64,000 nucleotides of DNA from Mesorhizobium sp. M3A.F.Ca.ET.080.04.2.1 (GCF_003952525.1 NZ_CP034451.1:496001-560000), one strand, 5' to 3'. Positions 8,418 through 17,142 are shown, numbered from the stretch's first letter. Program-made: numbers and translations. The notes: generated from the letters alone by a model not told the origin.

Positions 8418-9305
8418 ATGGAAACCATCGGCTTCATCGGGCTGGGCATCATGGGTGCGCCGATGGCGGGGCATCTGCTCGATGCCGGCTATGCGGTCGT
8501 CGCAAGCGACCACCGCTCCAAGCCGCCGGCCGACCTCGTCGGCAAAGGGCTGAAGACCGTTTCAGGCAACGACGCGGTGGCCAGGGCCTCGGACATCATC
8601 ATCACCATGGTTCCGGATACGCCGCAGGTGGCCGACGTGCTGTTCGGCGAGAAAGGCGTCGCTTCGGGCCTGACCAAGGGCAAGCTCGTCATCGACATGA
8701 GCTCGATCTCGCCGATCGCCACCAAGGAATTCGCCAAGAAAATCAACGAGCTCGGCTGCGACTATCTCGATGCGCCGGTGTCAGGCGGCGAGGTGGGGGC
8801 CAAGGCGGCCTCGCTCACCATCATGGTCGGCGGCGAGGAACAGGCTTTCGAGCGCGCCAGACCCATCTTCGAAAAGATGGGGAAGAACATCACGCTGGTC
8901 GGGCCGAACGGCGTCGGCCAGACTACCAAGGTCGCCAACCAGATCGTCGTGGCGCTGACCATCGAGGCCGTCGGCGAAGCCCTTGTCTTCGCCGCCAAGG
9001 CGGGCGCCGATCCGGCCAAGGTCAGGCAGGCGCTGATGGGCGGGCTCGCCGCCTCCCGCATACTGGAAGTGCATGGCGAGCGCATGATCAAGCGCAGCTT
9101 CGCGCCCGGCTTCCGCATCGAATTGCACCAGAAGGACCTCAACCTGGCGCTGGAAGGCGCAAAGGCGCTTGGCGTTGCGCTGCCCAACACCTCGACGACG
9201 CAGCAGCTCTTCAACTCCTGCGCCGCCAATGGCGGGGCAAAGGAGGATCATTCGGCGCTGGTGAGGGCGCTGGAGCGGATGGCGGGGTATGAGGTGGGTG
9301 AGTAG
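8418..9305 (+). CDS. glxR: 2-hydroxy-3-oxopropionate (tartronate semialdehyde) reductase
   Basis: A 295-residue member of the beta-hydroxyacid dehydrogenase family that reduces tartronate semialdehyde to D-glycerate with NAD(P)H. It has the dinucleotide motif GLGIMGAPMAGHL at residues 8-20, the substrate motif DAPVSGGEVGA near 118-128 and the catalytic lysine in GVGQTTKVANQ (Lys171). The GGACGGAGA ribosome site suits the ATG at 8418. It is third in the gcl cassette, 101 bases after hyi. The last codons and the stop run into the heptamer repeat that follows. A glycerate kinase, the expected next step, is not adjacent. Confidence 0.93.
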   Translation: METIGFIGLGIMGAPMAGHLLDAGYAVVASDHRSKPPADLVGKGLKTVSGNDAVARASDIIITMVPDTPQVADVLFGEKGVASGLTKGKLVIDMSSISPIATKEFAKKINELGCDYLDAPVSGGEVGAKAASLTIMVGGEEQAFERARPIFEKMGKNITLVGPNGVGQTTKVANQIVVALTIEAVGEALVFAAKAGADPAKVRQALMGGLAASRILEVHGERMIKRSFAPGFRIELHQKDLNLALEGAKALGVALPNTSTTQQLFNSCAANGGAKEDHSALVRALERMAGYEVGE

Positions 9306-9447
9306 TGAAGGGTGAATGGTGAATGGTGAGTAGTCAGTAGTCAGTAGAATGCTGTTGCCTCAGCCGTGCGGCATAGATTGCCTACTATTCACTATTCACT
9401 ATTCACTATTCACTATTCACTATTCACTATTCACTATTCACCCTTCA
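9304..9447. repeat. Heptamer-repeat inverted element between glxR and rlmB
   Basis: The right arm (about 9382-9447) is a near-perfect tandem array of the 7-base unit ATTCACT, about eight copies. The left arm (9304-9347) carries the complementary GTGAATGGTGAATGG and GTCAGTA units. The arms can fold into a long hairpin around a unique centre. The element covers the stop codons of both convergent genes: glxR ends in it, and the last four codons of rlmB are made from it. Confidence 0.85.
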
Positions 9448-10298
9448 CTCAGAAACTTCTTCGCCGCATAAAGGCTCACCGCCGCCGCATTCGACACGTT
9501 GAGCGAGCGGATGGCGCCAGGCATGTCGAGGCGGGCCAGTGCCGTGACGGTTTCGCGGGTCTTCTGGCGCAGTCCCTTGCCTTCGGCCCCGAGCACCAGG
9601 GCGATCTTGTCACCGGAGAAGGTCTTTTCCAGCTCGGCAGGCCCATCTGAATCAAGACCGATGGTCTGGAAGCCGGCCTCGTGGAGCTGGCCGAGCGCGT
9701 CGGCCAGGTTCTTCACCTCGATCTGGTCGATATGCTCCAGCGCGCCGGACGCGGATTTCGCCAGCACACCGGATTCCTGCGGGCTGTGGCGGGCGGTGGT
9801 GATCAGCGCGCCGGCGCCGAAGGCGACAGCCGAGCGCAGGATCGCGCCGACATTGTGCGGGTCGGTCACCTGGTCGAGCACCAGCACCAGCTTTGTGTCG
9901 CCGAGCGCGTCGAGGCGCTTCGGCTTGAGCGGTTCCGCCTCGATCAGCACACCCTGATGCACCGCGTCCGAGCCGGTGATCCTGTCGATGTCCTTCGGCT
10001 CGACCAACTCGGCCTTGAAGGGCAGGGCGGCCAGATTGGCGATCGCAAGCCGCTCGGCTGCGTTGCGCGACACCAGCATCTTCCTGATCTTGCGCCGGGG
10101 GTTGTCGAGAGCCGCGCGCACCGTGTGCAGACCATAAAGCCGCACCAGCCCGTCGGCGGGACCTTCCCCCGGCGGCACTGGCTGACGCGGCCGGAACGCC
10201 GGGGCGCCGCCCGCTTTCTGGTCGCGATGGGCGCGCCGCAGCTTGGCGTAATGAGTGTCCTTTGGGGTGCCGGGCTTGTTGCTTTTGTTGTCGCTCAT
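9438..10298 (-). CDS. rlmB: 23S rRNA (guanosine-2'-O-)-methyltransferase RlmB
   Basis: A 286-residue SpoU/TrmH-family enzyme that methylates the ribose of G2251 in the peptidyl-transferase P loop of 23S rRNA. An N-terminal substrate-binding domain precedes the knotted SPOUT domain, which shows all three signatures: NVGAILRSAVAFGA, LVLGAEGKGLRQKT and IRSLNVSNAAAVSLY. The basic N-terminal extension (residues 1-50) is longer than in E. coli. RlmB homologues often sit close to the tRNA-tuf-secE-nusG region, which supports the assignment over other TrmH-type enzymes. The C terminus (LSEG) is encoded by repeat DNA. Confidence 0.93.
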   Translation of the reverse strand: MSDNKSNKPGTPKDTHYAKLRRAHRDQKAGGAPAFRPRQPVPPGEGPADGLVRLYGLHTVRAALDNPRRKIRKMLVSRNAAERLAIANLAALPFKAELVEPKDIDRITGSDAVHQGVLIEAEPLKPKRLDALGDTKLVLVLDQVTDPHNVGAILRSAVAFGAGALITTARHSPQESGVLAKSASGALEHIDQIEVKNLADALGQLHEAGFQTIGLDSDGPAELEKTFSGDKIALVLGAEGKGLRQKTRETVTALARLDMPGAIRSLNVSNAAAVSLYAAKKFLSEG

Positions 10299-10497
10299 GG
10301 CGGCTTCTATAGCGGTCCCTTCCGGCTAAGGATATGGGTTGCGGCGAGGAATGCGGAGCATCCTGGAAAAACCGCCGCTGCGCCGGTTGACACCCACCGG
10401 CCTTGCCGCCATAAGGCGCTTCGCTGATTTCGGAGAAAGACTTACTCGGGCTCCGGGTCAGCTGAAATGCCTCGTTGCATGGCTCCGGCGGCAGACT

Positions 10498-10582
10498 GGA
10501 GAGGTGCCCGAGTGGTTAAAGGGGACGGACTGTAAATCCGTTGGCTTAGCCTACGTTGGTTCGAATCCAACCCTCTCCACCA
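10498..10582 (+). tRNA. tRNA-Tyr (GTA)
   Basis: A class II tRNA of 85 bases with encoded CCA. The acceptor arms GGAGAGG and CCTCTCC pair perfectly, the anticodon loop is CTGTAAA with anticodon GTA, a long variable arm (TTGGCTTAGCCTAC region) follows, and the T loop is TTCGAAT. Confidence 0.97.
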
Positions 10583-10655
10583 CTGCCGGCCCGGAAGCCT
10601 TGAAACGAACGCATCGTACCGTGCCGTTTCGGCTGATCCGATGCGTGACTGCAAG

Positions 10656-10729
10656 GCGGGTATAGCTCAGTGGTAGAGCAGCAGCCTTCCAAGCTGAATA
10701 TGCGGGTTCGATTCCCGCTACCCGCTCCA
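10656..10729 (+). tRNA. tRNA-Gly (TCC)
   Basis: A 74-base tRNA with encoded CCA. The acceptor arms GCGGGTA and TACCCGC pair, the D arm is GCTC/GAGC, the anticodon loop CTTCCAA has anticodon TCC, and the T arm is GCGGG-TTCGATT-CCCGC. The outermost anticodon-stem pair (27-43) reads G-A, a mismatch, while the other four pairs are canonical. It lies 73 bases after tRNA-Tyr, as in the E. coli tyrU-glyT pair. Confidence 0.97.
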
Positions 10730-11005
10730 GACTTTCCTCCGCATGAATTGCCGGGCTCCGCATGAATTGCCGGCTTTTCTGTCCGCCGCTCCTGCCGCTC
10801 TGCATCTTGCCTGCTTGCGCCAAGCGCTTACTCAGACGCTTGGTGATGGTGCCGCCGGCAGGGCGCTGCCAAAACGGCCCATCTTGCTCCTCATCGATCA
10901 AATCTTCCCGGCGCCAGGACGGCGCAAACAAGCGGATTCCAAGCTGTCTTGAGCTTTTGACAATCATATGAAAATGATTGGCGCGGCGGAGGATCGGAGG
11001 CAAAA

Positions 11006-11263
11006 ATGTCCATCATCAGCTGGATCATTCTCGGCGTCGTCGCCGGCTTCATCGGAAGCAAGATCGTCGACAAGAGCGGCCAGGGCATCGTGCTCGACAT
11101 CGTGCTCGGCATCGTCGGCGCCGTCGTCGGCGGCCTGATCTTCAGCGCCTTTGGCGCGTCCGGCGTCACCGGCCTCAACATCTACAGCCTGATCGTAGCC
11201 GTGATCGGTTCGATCGTGGTGCTGTGGGCCTATCATCAGTTTTCCGGCAAGCGCACGCTGTAG
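11006..11263 (+). CDS. GlsB/YeaQ/YmgE-family small membrane protein
   Basis: An 85-residue protein of three hydrophobic helices with glycine-rich turns (ILGVVAGFIGSKIV, DIVLGIVGAVVGGLIF, YSLIVAVIGSIVVLW). This is the pattern and length of the transglycosylase-associated GlsB/YeaQ family, whose members are stress-induced inner-membrane proteins of unclear activity. The start has GGATCGGAGG upstream. It lies between tRNA-Gly and tuf, where many bacteria have only tRNA genes, so it is probably an insertion into a conserved neighbourhood. The following EamA gene is convergent. Confidence 0.85.
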   Translation: MSIISWIILGVVAGFIGSKIVDKSGQGIVLDIVLGIVGAVVGGLIFSAFGASGVTGLNIYSLIVAVIGSIVVLWAYHQFSGKRTL

Positions 11264-11309
11264 AGGCAAGGCGGACGCCCACGGCTGGTTGGCTGTGGAA
11301 GGTAGCGAC

Positions 11310-11340
11310 CCCGCTGGCAACCCCGCGGGGCTCCAGCGGG
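11310..11340. terminator. Nested hairpin between convergent genes
   Basis: CCCGCTGG (11310-11317) pairs with CCAGCGGG (11333-11340), enclosing a second palindrome CCCCGCGGGG (11321-11330). It lies between the 3' ends of the GlsB-like gene and the EamA transporter. There is no T tract, so intrinsic termination is uncertain. Confidence 0.35.
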
Positions 11341-11358
11341 TTGCGGTCCGGGAGCGGC

Positions 11359-12246
11359 TCAGGCGATCACCGTGAGACGCCGCCTTCTTTCGTCGAGAGA
11401 GACGATAGCCAGGCCGCTGCCGATAACCAGCAGGATGCCGCAGACGGCAAGTGCGTTCGGGAACTCCCCGAATACCAGAAGACCGGAAATCACCGCCCAG
11501 ACGGTGAAGCAATAGTAGAAGGGGGCGACCGCGCTCGTGGGGCCCACCCGATAGGCCATGAAGATGAAGAAATGGCCGAAGATCAGGAACAGGCCGGCAC
11601 CGGCTATCAGCAGGAGATGACGGCCCTCCGGCATCACCCAATGCTCGCAAGCAAGGTGCGCCACGCCCGAGCCGACAAGCACCACCACGACGGCCGAGAT
11701 GGCGACGATCATGCCGGGCACCTCGGCGCCGATCTTGCGTCCTGCGAGGTCGCGCGCCGCGGCCAGGGCCGCGTTGCCGAGCGCCAGCACGGCATAAACG
11801 GAAATGCCCTGCATCGTCGGCTGCGCCACCATGACGGCGCCGACGAAGCCAAGGCCGATCAGCGCGATGCGCGCCGCGCCGATCTTCTCGCCGAACAGCA
11901 TCGAGGAGCCGACGAGCACAAGCAGCGGGGTGACCTGTCCGAGCGCCGTCGAATCGGCAATCTGCATGTTGGCCAAAGCCACCACATAGCAGAGGATCGC
12001 CGCCAGCTCGCAAAGGTTCCGGCGCAGCACCTTGCGCTCGAAAAGCAGCGGGATCTGTCGGCCGTAGCCGAGCATGAGGAGCAGAGGCATGCCCCAGAGC
12101 GTGGCTGCGGCGCCGCGCAGCAACAGCACCTCGTAGGGCGGCAGCCCCTCTGTGGCGAGCTTCATCATCGTGTCGTTGACGAGGTAGGAGCCCGTGGCAA
12201 CGACCATGAAAAGCGGACCGCGGATGTTGGCCGAAATGAGCTGCAT
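11359..12246 (-). CDS. EamA/DMT-family transporter
   Basis: A 295-residue membrane protein with about ten hydrophobic helices arranged as two EamA repeats: roughly residues 10-140, with GAAATLWGMPLLLMLGYG, and 150-290, with LLVFGEFPNALAVCGILLVI. DMT proteins of this kind usually export metabolites or amino acids; the substrate is not inferable. It starts at the ATG at 12246, opposite in direction to tuf copy 1, so the 291-base gap holds two divergent promoters. It appears to be an insertion in the tRNA-tuf-secE neighbourhood. Confidence 0.87.
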   Translation of the reverse strand: MQLISANIRGPLFMVVATGSYLVNDTMMKLATEGLPPYEVLLLRGAAATLWGMPLLLMLGYGRQIPLLFERKVLRRNLCELAAILCYVVALANMQIADSTALGQVTPLLVLVGSSMLFGEKIGAARIALIGLGFVGAVMVAQPTMQGISVYAVLALGNAALAAARDLAGRKIGAEVPGMIVAISAVVVVLVGSGVAHLACEHWVMPEGRHLLLIAGAGLFLIFGHFFIFMAYRVGPTSAVAPFYYCFTVWAVISGLLVFGEFPNALAVCGILLVIGSGLAIVSLDERRRRLTVIA

Positions 12247-12537
12247 GTGGCGAAGAAATCAGACGCGGGCCGCGGCAGCAATGGGCCAGCAACGGTCGAC
12301 AGGGACAGCAACTGGACGAAGTTGCCAGGCCGCGGGACGCGGCAGAGCATGGCCGGCCCGCGATTTGATTTCGGGTGCGGCGACCCTATATCCGCGCCAC
12401 GTCCTCTGAAATCGGATCATTGGTAGAGTCGAGTGGCAGAGCGCTCAGCCACAAGGCACTTGTGTTTTTCGGCCGTAGTCGCTAATCGCCCCGCATTCGA
12501 CTGAACTGAAGGTCAAGGCCGTCCAAGGAAAGAGACT

Positions 12538-13713
12538 ATGGCAAAAGGTAAATTCGAGCGCACCAAGCCGCATGTGAACATTGGCACGATCGGCCACGTC
12601 GATCACGGCAAGACGTCGCTGACGGCGGCGATCACCAAGTATTTTGGCGAATACAAGCGCTATGACCAGATCGACGCGGCGCCGGAAGAGAAGGCGCGCG
12701 GCATCACCATTTCGACCGCGCACGTCGAGTACGAGACGGCCAACCGGCACTATGCCCACGTCGACTGCCCCGGCCACGCCGACTATGTGAAGAACATGAT
12801 CACCGGCGCCGCGCAGATGGACGGCGCGATCCTGGTGGTGTCGGCCGCCGACGGCCCGATGCCGCAGACGCGCGAGCACATCCTGCTCGCCCGCCAGGTC
12901 GGCGTGCCGTCGATCGTGGTGTTCCTGAACAAGGTCGACCAGGTCGACGACGCCGAGCTTCTGGAGCTGGTCGAGCTCGAGGTGCGCGAGCTGCTGACCA
13001 AGAACGAGTTCCCCGGCGACGACATTCCGATCGTCAAGGGCTCGGCGCTGGCGGCGCTGGAAGATTCCAACAAGACCATCGGCGAGGACGCCATCCGCGA
13101 GCTGATGGCGCAGGTCGACGCCTACATCCCGACGCCGGTGCGTCCGCTGGACAAGCCGTTCCTGATGCCGATCGAGGACGTGTTCTCGATCTCGGGCCGC
13201 GGCACGGTGGTGACCGGCCGCGTCGAGCGCGGCGTGGTCAAGGTCGGCGAGGAGCTGGAGATCGTCGGCATCCGGCCGACGACCAAGACGACCTGCACGG
13301 GCGTGGAAATGTTCCGCAAGCTGCTCGACCAGGGCCAGGCCGGCGACAACATCGGCGCGCTGCTGCGCGGCGTCGACCGCGAGGGCGTCGAGCGCGGCCA
13401 GGTCCTGGCCAAGCCGGGCTCGGTCAAGCCGCACAAGAAGTTCGTGGCCGAGGCCTACATCCTGACCAAGGACGAGGGCGGCCGCCACACGCCGTTCTTC
13501 ACCAACTACCGTCCGCAGTTCTACTTCCGCACCACGGACGTGACCGGCATCGTGACGCTGCCGGCCGGCACCGAGATGGTGATGCCCGGCGACAACATCA
13601 CCGTCGACGTCGAGCTGATCGTGCCGATCGCGATGGAAGAGAAGCTGCGCTTCGCCATCCGTGAAGGCGGCCGCACCGTCGGTGCCGGCATCGTCGTCAC
13701 CATCAAGGAATAA
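12538..13713 (+). CDS. tuf: Translation elongation factor Tu, copy 1
   Basis: A 391-residue GTPase that delivers aminoacyl-tRNA to the ribosomal A site. It has G1 GHVDHGKT (residues 19-26), switch [11 protein letters not shown]4 NKVD and the two C-terminal beta-barrel domains. The protein is identical to that of the copy at 35450-36625; the DNA differs at about seven positions. This copy starts with ATG after AAGGAAAG. A weak promoter candidate is TTGTGT-N17-TAATCG (12460-12488). It is monocistronic with a strong terminator, upstream of tRNA-Trp and secE, like E. coli tufB. Confidence 0.98.
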   Translation: MAKGKFERTKPHVNIGTIGHVDHGKTSLTAAITKYFGEYKRYDQIDAAPEEKARGITISTAHVEYETANRHYAHVDCPGHADYVKNMITGAAQMDGAILVVSAADGPMPQTREHILLARQVGVPSIVVFLNKVDQVDDAELLELVELEVRELLTKNEFPGDDIPIVKGSALAALEDSNKTIGEDAIRELMAQVDAYIPTPVRPLDKPFLMPIEDVFSISGRGTVVTGRVERGVVKVGEELEIVGIRPTTKTTCTGVEMFRKLLDQGQAGDNIGALLRGVDREGVERGQVLAKPGSVKPHKKFVAEAYILTKDEGGRHTPFFTNYRPQFYFRTTDVTGIVTLPAGTEMVMPGDNITVDVELIVPIAMEEKLRFAIREGGRTVGAGIVVTIKE

Positions 13714-13743
13714 TCGATCCGGCATTGCCGGTGAGAAGGGAAA

Positions 13744-13770
13744 GGGCGGTCCGACGGGCCGCCCTTTTTT
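13744..13770 (+). terminator. Intrinsic terminator of tuf copy 1
   Basis: GGGCGGTCC and GGGCCGCCC form a nine-pair stem with one G-T pair and a GAC loop, followed directly by six T residues. It begins 30 bases after the tuf stop codon. Confidence 0.9.
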
Positions 13771-13818
13771 GTTTCCGGCGCATCGCGGCACAAGTATTGC
13801 CCGGTCGTTTCAAATCTG

Positions 13819-15144
13819 TTGCAAGTACCGTTGCCGCAGCTATTATTGGTTGTATCAACGGGGGCGTTGCCAAGCGTGGTTTCAGGAAGACGTTCAGACG
13901 CTATCGCAAGGTCGTGGCGTGAACTGGTCGTCATGGCGCTTGTGGTCGCGATTGCAACGGTTGGCTTCGCCGCAAAGGCCGAGGATTTCGACCCGAAGAT
14001 ATTGTCCAATCCGAAGTCGTGGAATCCGGGTACGTGGTACATGCCGGGCATGTCGTCCGATGGTTTTTCGGAGATGCAGTTCGTCGTTGTTCGCAGCAGC
14101 GCGGCCGGCTGCGAGCCGAATTGTCCGGAATGGATTTCGGCAGAGGGCGCCATCGCATCGGACACGCCAGCACAGCTCAAGCGCATATTGAAGACGCTCG
14201 GCACTCGCAAACTGCCGATCATCGTTAATTCCCCAGGCGGCGATGTCGCCGCCGCGTTTCAGCTCGGTCGCATCATACGCAAGAACGGGCTCGACATAGC
14301 CATCGGCAAGACTGAGTTTTCCGATTGTTGGCCGGGGACGGAGGGTTGCGGGGCGAGATTCGGCAAGGGTGTCGCCTATTTCGGCGTGGCGTCTGACGGC
14401 GGCGCCATGTGCAACTCTGCATGTCCCCTGATGTTTGCGGGTGGCGTTCGCCGCGTGGCTGGCGGCTGGGCCTATCTCGGTGTTCATCAGATCACCACCA
14501 CTTGGTTCCCCTCCACAAGGCATTTTCGAACCACCTATCGAACAATCCGAGGCAAGAGATATCAGGTGACCACGGAGACCGTCACTGAGGGCAAAAGTTA
14601 CAAGACCTACGAAATGAGCAAGGCGTTTGCGAGGAAGCTCTCGGCCTATCTCAGGGAGATGGGGGTCGGGCAGGGGGTGCTGGACACTATGAAGGCAACG
14701 CCGGCCAGCGATATCAAGCGGATCACCCTCCACGATATGCTGACGATGAAATTGGCTACCAGCACGGACACCCTAGAGCTGTTTACCAGGGCGAGCCTGT
14801 GCGTGCTCGATAAGTTGGCCCCGAATTGCCGAGAAATACCGGCGTCCAGGCCGGCCGACGGACAAACGCCTCCCGCCAAGCCGGCCGAGGTGGCAGCAGT
14901 CAAGGCGAAGCCCGAACCGTCTCCGTCACCCGGGCAGGCGACCGACCCTGCCGACCAGAGACCGCAGCGAGATCGTGAATCGAGCCTGACCTTGACGGCT
15001 TGCACCGACATAGATGGCAAATTGCAGGTGGTTGCGACCGATCCAAACCTCGGTGAGGCCTGTGGTGGCCCTAGTGGGATAGGCCCATGGCCGGCTTGGG
15101 GTGTGACGAACGGTCCGTACACATCGTCGGACATGAAGCCATGA
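13819..15144 (+). CDS. Secreted ClpP-fold (COG3904-like) protein, single domain
   Basis: A 441-residue protein. An N-terminal hydrophobic segment (ELVVMALVVAIATVGFA, about residues 35-51) with AAKAED after it looks like a signal peptide or anchor. A ClpP/crotonase-like domain follows (about 86-320): IIVNSPGGDVAAAFQLGR, then GGAMCNSACPLMFAGG with predicted nucleophile Ser200, and YLGVHQ with predicted His223. Cysteines in GCEPNCPEW suggest an oxidised, extracytoplasmic domain. A proline-rich linker leads to a unique tail with two cysteines. TTG at 13819 is the longest start and aligns with its paralogue; the ATG at 13933 is the alternative. Substrate unknown. Confidence 0.75.
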   Translation: MQVPLPQLLLVVSTGALPSVVSGRRSDAIARSWRELVVMALVVAIATVGFAAKAEDFDPKILSNPKSWNPGTWYMPGMSSDGFSEMQFVVVRSSAAGCEPNCPEWISAEGAIASDTPAQLKRILKTLGTRKLPIIVNSPGGDVAAAFQLGRIIRKNGLDIAIGKTEFSDCWPGTEGCGARFGKGVAYFGVASDGGAMCNSACPLMFAGGVRRVAGGWAYLGVHQITTTWFPSTRHFRTTYRTIRGKRYQVTTETVTEGKSYKTYEMSKAFARKLSAYLREMGVGQGVLDTMKATPASDIKRITLHDMLTMKLATSTDTLELFTRASLCVLDKLAPNCREIPASRPADGQTPPAKPAEVAAVKAKPEPSPSPGQATDPADQRPQRDRESSLTLTACTDIDGKLQVVATDPNLGEACGGPSGIGPWPAWGVTNGPYTSSDMKP

Positions 15145-15238
15145 TCAGCAGGGGCATACGACTGGTTGCGCTAGCCGGAGCTCGACAGAATGGTACCCTC
15201 CGGCTACCCGTTTTGGTCGGCCGCTCTCATGGGATCTG

Positions 15239-16960
15239 TTGCAAGCCCCGGCGTTGCAAATAGTGTGGGTTGCATCAAGGGGCTTGCCGGACGTGGTTGC
15301 AGGGTGCCGTTTCAACAGTCGGGCATGGTGGTCACCGGGGCTGATCTGCCTGGTGCTGCTCTTTGTCATGGGCAATGCTGGTCCCGCCGCCGCCGCGAAA
15401 AAGCCCGAGTCCGACCTAGGCCCGACCATGCGCTTTGCCGTCGTGCGCAGCAGCGCGCCGGGCTGTGAGCCCAACTGCCCGGAATGGATCTCGGCGGAAG
15501 GCACGATCGAGGCGGGCACGCCGGCCCTGCTCAAGCGGACGCTGAAGTCGCTGAAAGGCCGGCAACTGCCGATCATCGTCAATTCGCCGGGTGGCAATGT
15601 CGATGCCGCCCTCCAGCTCGGCCGCATCATTCGCAAGAACAAGCTCGACATCGCCGTCGGCACGACGGTGTTTTTCGGCTGCGAGCCGCAGATGAAGAAC
15701 TGCCGGGACAATGACGGCAGGGGCGCTCCGTATTTCGGTGTCGCCTATGACAGCGGCGCCATGTGCAATTCGGCCTGCCCGCTGATGTTTGCCGGAGGCA
15801 TCCGCCGCGTTGTCGGCGAGTGGGCCTTTCTCGGTGTCCACCAGATCACCACCACATACCGTCGGGAAAAGCTGCTTTACCGCACCACCTACCGGGTCGT
15901 GAACGGCAAGAAGAAGGTCATAGGCACGAAGCTGGTCAGCCGAAAGAACGCGGGCAGCTACAAGACCTATGAGATGAGCAAGGCGGTCGAGAAGCGGCTT
16001 TCGGCCTATCTGAGGGAGATGGGAATAGGCGAGGGCGTGCTGGTCACGATGAAGAACACGCCAGCGAGCGATATCCACCAGCTGGTTCCGGAAAACATGT
16101 TGCGCATGAACCTGGTCACCAGCTTGGACTCGCTCGAGCTCTTTGCGGCCGCGACTACCTGTAGAGCAAATCCGGTGCCGGCGAACTGCCGGGAAATACC
16201 GGCAGACGGGAATGCGAAACCGGCTGAGATGGCGGCCGCCGAGACACAAGCCGCCCAGGCTCTGGCCGCGCCGCCGAAGCAGGCGCAAGAAATGCGCTTT
16301 GTCTTGGTTCGCGGCAGCAACCCGCTCTGCAATCCCGACTGCCCGGATTGGATCGCGGCGGAAGGCACGATCACCGCCGGCACGCCCGACAGGCTGCGCG
16401 CGGTGCTGGATACGGTAGGCGGGCGCAGGCTGCCGGTGGTGATCAACTCGCCGGGTGGCGACATTCGGGGTGCGCTCGCCGCCGGCCGGTTGATCCGTGA
16501 GCGCGGGCTGGACGTCGCGGTGGGCCGAACGGATTTTCTCGATTGCGACCCAGGCGCGGCAGGCTGTGCCGCCAAGGACGGCTTCCATACCGGCCTCACC
16601 GTCGATGCCGGCGCCGAATGCGATGCGGCCTGCGCGGTGATGATTGCCGGCGGCGCCAGGCGCTTCGTGGGTGCCGATGCGCATTTCCTCGTGCACTCCA
16701 TGGGCATGGAAGAAAAGGTCAGGGCGTATCTCGAGGAGATGGCGATCGGCTCGGGCCTGTTCGCCGCGATGCAGTCGGCCCAATATGCCAAGCACAGGGA
16801 ACTCAGCCAGGACGAATTGGCGAAGTTCGGGCTCACCACGGGCCGCCAGTCGGTGGACGCGCTGACGGGCGCGACAATCTGCAGGTCGTCGCCGAAACCG
16901 GACAACTGCCGCGCCCTGCCGTCCGCCAACGCCCAGGCGGAATCGCCGCCGAAGCTTTAG
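15239..16960 (+). CDS. Secreted protein with two ClpP-fold domains, the second lacking the catalytic serine
   Basis: A 573-residue paralogue of the preceding gene. After a signal-like segment (LICLVLLFVMGNAGPAAAA, residues 36-53), domain 1 (about 64-305) has NSPGGNVDAALQLGR, GAMCNSACPLMFAGG with Ser178, and FLGVHQ with His201. Domain 2 (about 352-550) repeats the pattern: FVLVRGSNPLCNPDCPDW, INSPGGDIRGALAAGR, GAECDAACAVMIAGG and FLVHSMG. Ala463 replaces the serine, while His486 is kept. Domain 2 also lacks the roughly 45-residue insert found after the histidine in the other two domains. TTG at 15239 is the likely start, by alignment. This suggests one active and one degenerate protease-like domain. 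Confidence 0.75.
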   Translation: MQAPALQIVWVASRGLPDVVAGCRFNSRAWWSPGLICLVLLFVMGNAGPAAAAKKPESDLGPTMRFAVVRSSAPGCEPNCPEWISAEGTIEAGTPALLKRTLKSLKGRQLPIIVNSPGGNVDAALQLGRIIRKNKLDIAVGTTVFFGCEPQMKNCRDNDGRGAPYFGVAYDSGAMCNSACPLMFAGGIRRVVGEWAFLGVHQITTTYRREKLLYRTTYRVVNGKKKVIGTKLVSRKNAGSYKTYEMSKAVEKRLSAYLREMGIGEGVLVTMKNTPASDIHQLVPENMLRMNLVTSLDSLELFAAATTCRANPVPANCREIPADGNAKPAEMAAAETQAAQALAAPPKQAQEMRFVLVRGSNPLCNPDCPDWIAAEGTITAGTPDRLRAVLDTVGGRRLPVVINSPGGDIRGALAAGRLIRERGLDVAVGRTDFLDCDPGAAGCAAKDGFHTGLTVDAGAECDAACAVMIAGGARRFVGADAHFLVHSMGMEEKVRAYLEEMAIGSGLFAAMQSAQYAKHRELSQDELAKFGLTTGRQSVDALTGATICRSSPKPDNCRALPSANAQAESPPKL

Positions 16961-17066
16961 TGGCCGCCAGAACCGGGGATGCTGGCTGCACCCTCCGGTC
17001 GGCAGCGCCCCGCCTCAAAACGGCACTTGAGTTCTCGTCGTCTTTGTGAAATAGCAGCGCGCGTGT

Positions 17067-17142
<76 letters not shown>

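Noticed and set aside
9382..9447. Possible CRISPR array at the ATTCACT repeats
   Set aside because: The unit is only seven bases with no unique spacers, and no cas genes are present. It is a simple tandem repeat in a palindrome.
10743..10971. Short frames after tRNA-Gly
   Set aside because: There is no ribosome site, no recognisable motif and a local direct repeat (GCATGAATTGCCGG twice). The translations look like noise.
12421..12537. Possible degenerate tRNA-Thr before tuf copy 1, as expected from E. coli gene order
   Set aside because: TGGTAGAGTC and GAGCGCTCAGCC recall tRNA pieces, but no acceptor, anticodon or T arm can be folded.
13725..13922. A 65-codon frame upstream of the first ClpP-fold gene that resembles part of a frame at 15190
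   Set aside because: The similarity (SVAS...GCI.G) reflects duplicated DNA read in another frame. The ClpP-fold frame continues into conserved domains, whereas this one ends quickly.
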